64,000 bases of DNA. It comes from Atherinomorus stipes. Its lineage: Eukaryota; Chordata; Actinopteri; Atheriniformes; Atherinidae. The translations under genes were made by a program, and so were the position numbers. Location of the stretch: the NCBI GenBank assembly GCA_023101725.1, contig JALJCO010007056.1, positions 1 to 64,000 on the forward strand, written 5' to 3'. Positions 57,694 through 64,000 of the stretch are shown here, piece by piece; position 1 is the stretch's first letter; each line of letters opens with the position of its first letter. The notes below the pieces were generated by a model that was given only the letters and a program-made list of their open reading frames with translations, searched no databases and was not told where the DNA came from.

Positions 57694-58821
57694 GGTTTAA
57701 AGGAACAGAAGCAGAAACAGTAACAGGGAGGATGAATGCAGCTGTTTGTGCTGTCTAAGTTTCATTATAGTTACAGCTTAGATAGCTGATAGTGAACTTT
57801 TCATGTCTTCCATCTGAGGCGGGACTCGTTGGTCTGAAGAAGCGTGTGGATGTTTAAGGAAAAGTCAACCTGAAAAGTGAGAAAGTTCTTTGTTTGTCAA
57901 GTCTGAAATGCTGACTAATTTAAAGGTGGAGAGGGATTCATGTGGCCTGAACGATGCGATGCACGAGATAGGAGATGGAAGCGGCAGAGCTCTTATCTCT
58001 CTGCCGTGACAAACATGTCTGAATGCACCACGACCAGGTTTCCACCTGCCTCGTTCTGAAAGTGGAAAAGAATTTATCAGTTTTCCTCTGAACTGCTTCA
58101 GTTTAGTGAAAACACCTTTTTCACTCTGAATTCATGTTTTTACTGAAAATTTCATCATCATCAAACATTCATTTTCAACCTGTGAGTGTCGCCCGGGTGT
58201 TTGTGACAGCGCCTGCAGCGGTGTTGGCTGCATGTTCCATGTTGACTGACACATTTTTCCTTATCTGGAACGAGCAAAGTTGAGATGAAGGAATTCTGTT
58301 TATCTTACAACGACTCTCTCTATGAGTGTAGCAGGGCGACCACAGCAGCCTCCACGCTGCTAGCAGTCATTCACAGACAGCATGGCAGATCTGAGGCTTC
58401 CCCTTCATCAGGCTTGTTCAGCGGGGGAGTTCCGCTGGGGAAGGTCAGTGGGGTGACACAGACCTTTCATACGCAGCCATTATCCTTAGAAAGTACCAGC
58501 ATCACCAGGCTGCTGATTCCAGAGGTACCCGTCCTCCTTCAGGAGGGAGAAATCATGGCTGCTAATGCTAACATAGCATACTGCTGGATTTCTGCTGTTG
58601 TTTCCATCATGTAAGAGAGCAAACAAGTTTATTTACACGTCACATTTCAAGACAATTCAAAGAGTTTTACATGAAATATCAAGAAAAAGATATAAGAGAA
58701 ACGGACTCATTCATCATAAAGAAATGATAGAAAACAACTAAATTAGTCCAGAATGGTTACAAGATACAGAGAGACACATGAAAGAGAAATGTTCCCATCC
58801 TGGATGTAAGACCAGGTTGTT
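57694..58821. other. No confident gene
   Basis: A 109-codon plus-strand frame (58285-58614) has ordinary codon-like composition but no recognised motif, signal peptide or splice partner. The rest is non-coding. Confidence 0.3.
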
Positions 58822-61800
58822 CTGGTCAGGGTTCTGGTCCAGTTTCATCTCCACTGGCGGGTTGTTCTGGTGAGGGTTCTGGTCCAGTTTCATCTCCTCT
58901 GGAGGTTGCTGGTCTGGGTTCTGGTCCAGTTTCATCTCCTCTGGCAGGTTGTTCCAGTCTGGGTTCTGGTCCGGTTCTATCTACACTGGCAGGTTGTTCC
59001 GGTCAGGGTTCTGGTCCGGTTTCATCTCCTCTGGCAGGTTGTTCCGGTGAGGGTTCTGGTCCAGTTTCATCTCCTCTGGCAGGTTGTTCTGGTCAGGGTT
59101 CTGGTCCGGTTTCATCTCCACTGGCAGGTTGTTCTGGTCAGGGTTCTGGTCCGGTTTCATCTCCACTGGCAGGTTGTTCTGGTCAGGGTTCTGGTCCAGT
59201 TTCATCTCCTCTGGCAGGTTGTTCTGGTCAGGGTTCTGGTCCGTTTTCATGTCCTCTGGCAGGTTGCTCTGGTAAGGGTTCTGGTCCGGTTCTATCTACA
59301 CTGGCAGTTTGTTCCGGTCAGGGTTCTGGTCCAGTTTCATCTCCTCTGGCAGGTTGTTCTGGTCTGGGTTCTGGTCCGGTTTCATCTCCTCTGGCAGGTT
59401 GTTCTGGTCAGGGTTCTGGTCCGTTTTCATGTCCTCTGGCAGGTTGTTCTGGTCAGGGTTCTGGTCCGGTTCTATCTACACTGGCAGGTTGTTCCGGTCA
59501 GGGTTCTGGTCCAGTTTCATCTCCTCTGGCAGGTTGTTCTGGTCTGGGTTCTGGTCCGGTTTCATCTCCTCTGGCAGGTTGTTCCAGTCTGGGTTCTGGT
59601 CCGGTTCTATCTACACTGGCAGGTTGTTCTGGTCTGGGTTCTGGTCCGGTTTTATCTACACTGGCAGGTTGTTCTGGTCAGGGTTCTGGTCCGGTTTCAT
59701 CTCCTCTGGCAGGTTGTTCCGGTCAGGGTTCTGGTCCGGTTTCATCTCCACTGGCAGGTTGTTCTGGTCAGGGTTCTGGTCCGGTTTCATCTCCACTGGC
59801 AGGTTGTTCTGGTCTGGGTTCTGGTCCGGTTTCATATCCACTGGCAGGTTGTTCTGGTCAGGGTTCTGGTCCAGTTTCATCTCCTCTGGCAGGTTGTTCT
59901 GGTCAGGGTTCTGGTCCGTTTTCATGTCCTCTGGCAGGTTGTTCTGGTCAGGGTTCTGGTCCGGTTCTATCTACACTGGCAGGTTGTTCCGGTCAGGGTT
60001 CTGGTCCAGTTTCATCTCCTCTGGCAGGTTGTTCTGGTCTGGGTTCTGGTCCGGTTTCATCTCCTCTGGCAGGTTGTTCCAGTCTGGGTTCTGGTCCGGT
60101 TCTATCTACACTGGCAGGTTGTTCCGGTCAGGGTTCTGGTCCAGTTTCATCTCCTCTGGCAGGTTGTTCCGGTCTGGGTTCTGGTCCGGTTCTATCTACA
60201 CTGGCAAGTTGTTCCGGTCTGGGTTCTGGTCCAGCTTCATCTCCTCTGGCAGGTTGTTCCGGTCAGGGTTCTGGTCCAGTTTCATCTCCTCTGGCAGGTT
60301 GTTCTGGTCTGGGTTCTGGTCCGGTTTCATCTCCTCTGGCAGGTTGTTCCAGTCTGGGTTCTGGTCCGGTTTCATCTCCACTGGCAGGTTGTTCTGGTCT
60401 GGGTTCTGGTCCGGTTTCATCTCCTCTGGCAGGTTGTTCCAGTCTGGGTTCTGGTCCGGTTCTATCTACACTGGCAGATTGTTCCGGTCAGGGTTCTGGT
60501 CCAGTTTCATCTCCTCTGGCGGGTTGTTCTGGTCTGGGTTCTGGTCCGGTTTCATCTCCACTGGCAGGTTGTTCTGGTCTGGGTTCTGGTCCAGTTTCAT
60601 CTCCACTGGCAGGTTGTTCTGGTCTGGGTTCTGGTCCGGTTTCATCTCCAGTGGCAGGTTGGTCTGGTCAGGGTTCTGGACCGGTTTCATCTCCTCTGGC
60701 AGGTTGTCGTGGTCTGGGTTCTGGTCCGGTTTCATCTCCACTGGCAGGTTGTTCTGGTCTGGGTTCTGGTCCGGTTTCATCTCCACTGGCAGGTTGTTCT
60801 GGTCTGGGTTCTGGTCCGGTTTCATCTCCTCTGGCAGGTTGTTCTGGTCAGTGTTCTGGTCCAGTTTCATCTCCTCTGGCAGGTTGTTCTGGTCTGGGTT
60901 CTGGTCCAGTTTCATCTCCTCTGGCAGGTTGTTCCAGTCTGGGTTCTGGTCCGGTTCTATCTACACTGGCAGGTTGTTCCGGTCAGGGTTCTGGTCCAGT
61001 TTCATCTCCTCTGGCAGGTTGTTCTGGTCTGGGTTCTGGTCCGGTTTCATCTCCTGTGGCAGGTTGTTCTGGTCTGGGTTCTGGTCCGGTTTCATCTCCT
61101 CTGGCAGGTTGTTCCAGTCTGGGTTCTGGTCCGGTTCTATCTACACTGGCAAGTTGTTCCGGTCAGGGTTCTGGTCCAGTTTCATCTCCTCTAGCAGGTT
61201 GTTCTGGTCAGGGTTCTGGTCCAGTTTCATCTCCTCTGGCAGGTTGTTCTGGTCTGGGTTCTGGTCCGGTTTCATCTCCTCTGGCAGGTTGTTCCAGTCT
61301 GGGTTCTGGTCCGGTTTCATCTCCAGTGGCAGGTTGGTCTGGTCAGGGTTCTGGTCCAGTTTCATCTCCTCTGGCAGGTTGTTCCAGTCTGGGTTCTGGT
61401 CTGGTTTCATCTCCACTGGCAGGTTGTTCTGGTCTGGTTTCATCTCCACTGGCAGGTGGTTCTGGTCTGGGTTCTGGTCCGGTTTCATCTCCACTGGCAG
61501 GTTTTTCTGGTCTGGGTTCTGGTCCGGTTTTATCGCCACTGGCAGGTTGTTCCAGTCTGAGTTCTGGTCCGGTTCTATCTACACTGGCAAGTTGTTCCAG
61601 TCAGGGTTCTGGTCCGGTTTCATCTCCTCTGGCAGGTTGTTCTGGTCTGGGTACTGGCTCGGTTTCATCTCCACCGGCAGGTTGTTCTGGTCTGGGTTCT
61701 GGTCCGGTTTCATCTCCACTGGCAGGTTGTTCTGGTCTGGGTTCTGGTCCGGTTTCATCTCCACTGGCAGGTTGTTCTGGTCAGGGTTCTGGTCCAGTTT

Positions 61801-64000
61801 CATCTCCTCTGGCAGGTTTTTCTGGTCAGGGTTCTGGTCCAGTTTCATCTCCTCTGGCAGTTTGTTCTGGTCTGGGTTCTGGTCTTGGTTTCATCTCCAT
61901 CGGGCAGGTTGTTCCAGTCTGGGTTCTGGTCCGGTTTCATCTCCACTGGCAGGTTGGTCTGGTCAGGGTTCTGGTCCAGTTTCATCTCCTCTGGCAGGTT
62001 GTTCCAGTCTGGGTTCTGGTCCGGTTTCATCTCCGGTGGCAGGTTGTTCTGGTCTGGGTTCTGGTCCGGTTTCATCTCCTCTGGCAGGTTGTTCCGGTCT
62101 GGGTTCTGGTCCGGTTTCATCTCCAGTGGCAGGTTGTTCTGGTCAGGGTTCTGGTCCGGTTTCATCTCCTCTGGCAGGTTGTTCTGGTCAGGGTTCTGGT
62201 CCAGTTTCATCTCCTCTGGCAGGTTGTTCTGGTCTGGGTTCTGGTCCGGTTTCATCTCCTCTGGCAGGTTGTTCCAGTCTGGGTTCTGGTCCGGTTTCAT
62301 CTCCAGTGGCAGGTTGTTCCGGTCAGGGTTCTGGTCCAGTTTCATCTCCTCTGGCAGGTTGTTCTGGTCTGGGTTCTGGTCCGGTTTCATCTCCTCTGGC
62401 AGGTTGTTCCAGTCTGGGTTCTGGTCCGGTTTCATCTCCACTGGCAGGTTGTTCCGGTCTGGGTTCTGGTCCGGTTTCATCTCCAGTGGCAGGTTGTTCT
62501 GGTCTGGGTTCTGGTCCAGTTTCATCTCCTCTGGCAGGTTGTTCTGGTCTGGGTTCTGGTCCGGTTTCATCTCCTGTGGCAGGTTGTTCCAGTCTGGGTT
62601 CTGGTCCAGTTTTATCTCCACTGGCAGGTTGTTCCGGTAAGGGTTCTGGTCCAGTTTCATCTCCACTGGCAGGTTGTTCTGGTCAGGGTTCTGGTCCGGT
62701 TTCATCTCCTCTGGCAGGTTGTTCTGGTCTGGGTTCTGGTCTGGTTTCATCTCCACTGGCAGGTTGTTCTGGTCAGGGTTCTGGTCCGGTTTCATCTCCT
62801 CTGGCAGGTTGTTCCAGTCTGGGTTCTGGTCTGGTTCTAACTACACTGGCAGGTTGTTCCGGTCTGGGTTCTGGTCCGGTTTCATCTCCAGTGGCAGGTT
62901 GGTCTGGTCAGGGTTCTGGTCCAGTTTCATCTCCTCTGGCAGGTTGTTCTGGTCTGGGTTCTGGTCCGGTTTCATCTCCTCTGGCAGGTTGTTCCAGTCT
63001 GGGTTCTGGTCCGGTTCTATCTACACTGGCAGGTTGTTCCGGTCAGGGTTCTGGTCCAGTTTCATCTCCTCTGGCAGGTTGTTCTGGTCTGGGTTCTGGT
63101 CCAGTTTCATCTCCTCTGGCAGGTTGTTCCAGTCTGGGTTGTGGTCCGGTTTCATCTCCACTGGCAGGTTGTTCTGGTCAGGGTTCTGGTCCGGTTTCAT
63201 CTCCACTGGCAGGTTGTTCTGGTCAGGGTTCTGGTCCGGTTTCATCTCCTCTGGCAGGTTGTTCTGGTCTGGGTTCTGGTCCAGTTTCATCTCCACTGGC
63301 AGGTTGTTCTGGTCTGGGTTCTGGTCCGGTTTCATCTCCACTGGCAGGTTGTTCTGGTCTGGGTTCTGGTCCGTTTTCATCTCCTCTGGCAGGTTGTTCT
63401 GGTCTGGGTTCTGGTCCGGTTTCATCTCCTCTGGCAGGTTGTTCTGGTTTGGGTTCTGGTCCAGTTTCATCTCCACTGGCAGGTTGTTCCAGTCTGGGTT
63501 CTGGTCCAGTTTCATCTCCAGTGGCAGGTTGTTCTAGTCAGGGTTCTGCTCCGGTTTCATCTCCTCTGGCAGGTTGTTCTGGTCTGGGTTCTGGTCCGGT
63601 TTCATCTCCAGTGGCAGGTTGTTCTGGTCTGGGTTCTGGTCCGGTTTCATCTCCACTGGCAGGTTGTTCTGGTCAGGGTTCTGGTCCAGTTTCATCTCCT
63701 CTGGCAGGTTGTTCTGGTCAGGGTTCTGGTCCAGTTTCATCTCCTCTGGCAGGTTGTTCTGGTCTGGGTTCTGGTTCGGTTTCATCTCCTCTGGCAGGTT
63801 GTTCTGGTCTGGGTTCATGCTTGGTTTCATCTCCATGGGCAGGTTGTTCTGGTCTGGGTTCTGGTCCGGTTTCATCTCCACTGGCAGGTTGGTCTGGTCA
63901 GGGTTCTGGTCCGGTTTCATCTCCTCTGGCAGGTTGTTCCGGTCTGGGTTCTGGTCCGGTTTCATCTCCACTGGCAGGTTGTTCTGGTCTGGGTTCTGGT
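58822..64000. repeat. 45-bp minisatellite, about 115 units, open at the window edge
   Basis: The unit begins ctggcaggttgttctggtca and continues through ggttctggtccggtttcat to ctcct. Register is kept for over 5 kb apart from a 9-bp-short unit near 58905, a unit lacking about 15 bp near 61420 and a 2-bp gain near 61885. Variant units (ctcca, ctcct, ctcca-gt, and tatctacac at 14 places counting one taactacac) recur in blocks. Only about 3 of 45 bases are A on the plus strand. Long frames on both strands arise because 45 is a multiple of 3; the minus frame (MKPDQNPDQNNLPVE) is cut by TAG in every tatctacac unit. Confidence 0.97.

Noticed and set aside
58285..58614. 109-codon frame starting MKEFCLSYND
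   Set aside because: No recognised domain, no splice signals or neighbours; a frame of this size is expected by chance in 64 kb.
61845..62795. Minus-strand 316-codon frame with a 15-residue PDQNNLP repeat
   Set aside because: Same array. The frame is stopped by TAG in 14 variant units across the array, so there is no sign of selection to keep it open.
58870..62840. Plus-strand open frames of 774 and 729 codons (Val-Leu-Trp-Gln and Ser-Gly-Pro rich)
   Set aside because: Both are the 45-bp minisatellite read in two frames. Period is a multiple of 3 and the unit lacks stops in those frames; there is no unique sequence, signal or splice context.

Overview
The window looks like a piece of teleost fish nuclear genome. 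The basis is its non-LTR retrotransposons (one has the 3' GGAT tail and conceptual protein of the fish Rex3/RTE group; others are L2/CR1/Jockey-like), many hAT-, Harbinger- and TTAA-type DNA transposons and MITEs, a Ty3/gypsy remnant, long minisatellites, and short host exons with vertebrate GT-AG splice sites. There is no sign of bacterial, organellar or phage gene organisation. Most long open frames are transposon debris or tandem repeats read as codons.

Layout: 1-2000 holds CAGA/GACA microsatellite and a 117-bp tandem repeat made of nested palindromes. 2100-6690 is a broken L2/Jockey-like LINE carrying a 1.6-kb Harbinger-like insertion with a TAA target duplication. 7369-9373 is a hAT-like element holding a TTAA-flanked element. 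9.4-15 kb is mostly non-coding with MITEs and a retroposon. 16.0-17.1 kb is a gene fragment for a P2X7 C-terminal-type cysteine domain, altered at its 3' end by a hAT MITE; degenerate exons of a transposase-like fish family lie opposite it at 17.2-18.05 kb. 18-31 kb is a patchwork of MITEs, a LINE and a second hAT element. 31.4-32.9 kb is a 19-bp minisatellite.

The best-supported host gene is on the minus strand at 33.2-35.4 kb. It has five small exons with consensus splice sites, a signal peptide, two 36-bp cysteine-bearing exons and four N-glycosylation sequons. I read it as a short-chain cytokine most like IL-9. NF-kappaB and AP-1 consensus sites lie upstream. A candidate terminal exon lies near 31.3 kb beyond the minisatellite and is split by a hAT MITE.

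36-58 kb contains more LINE fragments, a gypsy remnant carrying a Harbinger element (Myb-like and HARBI1-like pieces), Rex3, TTAA MITEs, a TPRT-type retroposon copy with target duplication, and two probable low-quality assembly stretches. 58.8 kb to the window end is a 45-bp minisatellite of about 115 units, extending past the edge. The genes do not form a pathway. The window records repeated insertion, with two host-like genes (cytokine and P2X7-C) each hit near the 3' end by a hAT MITE.
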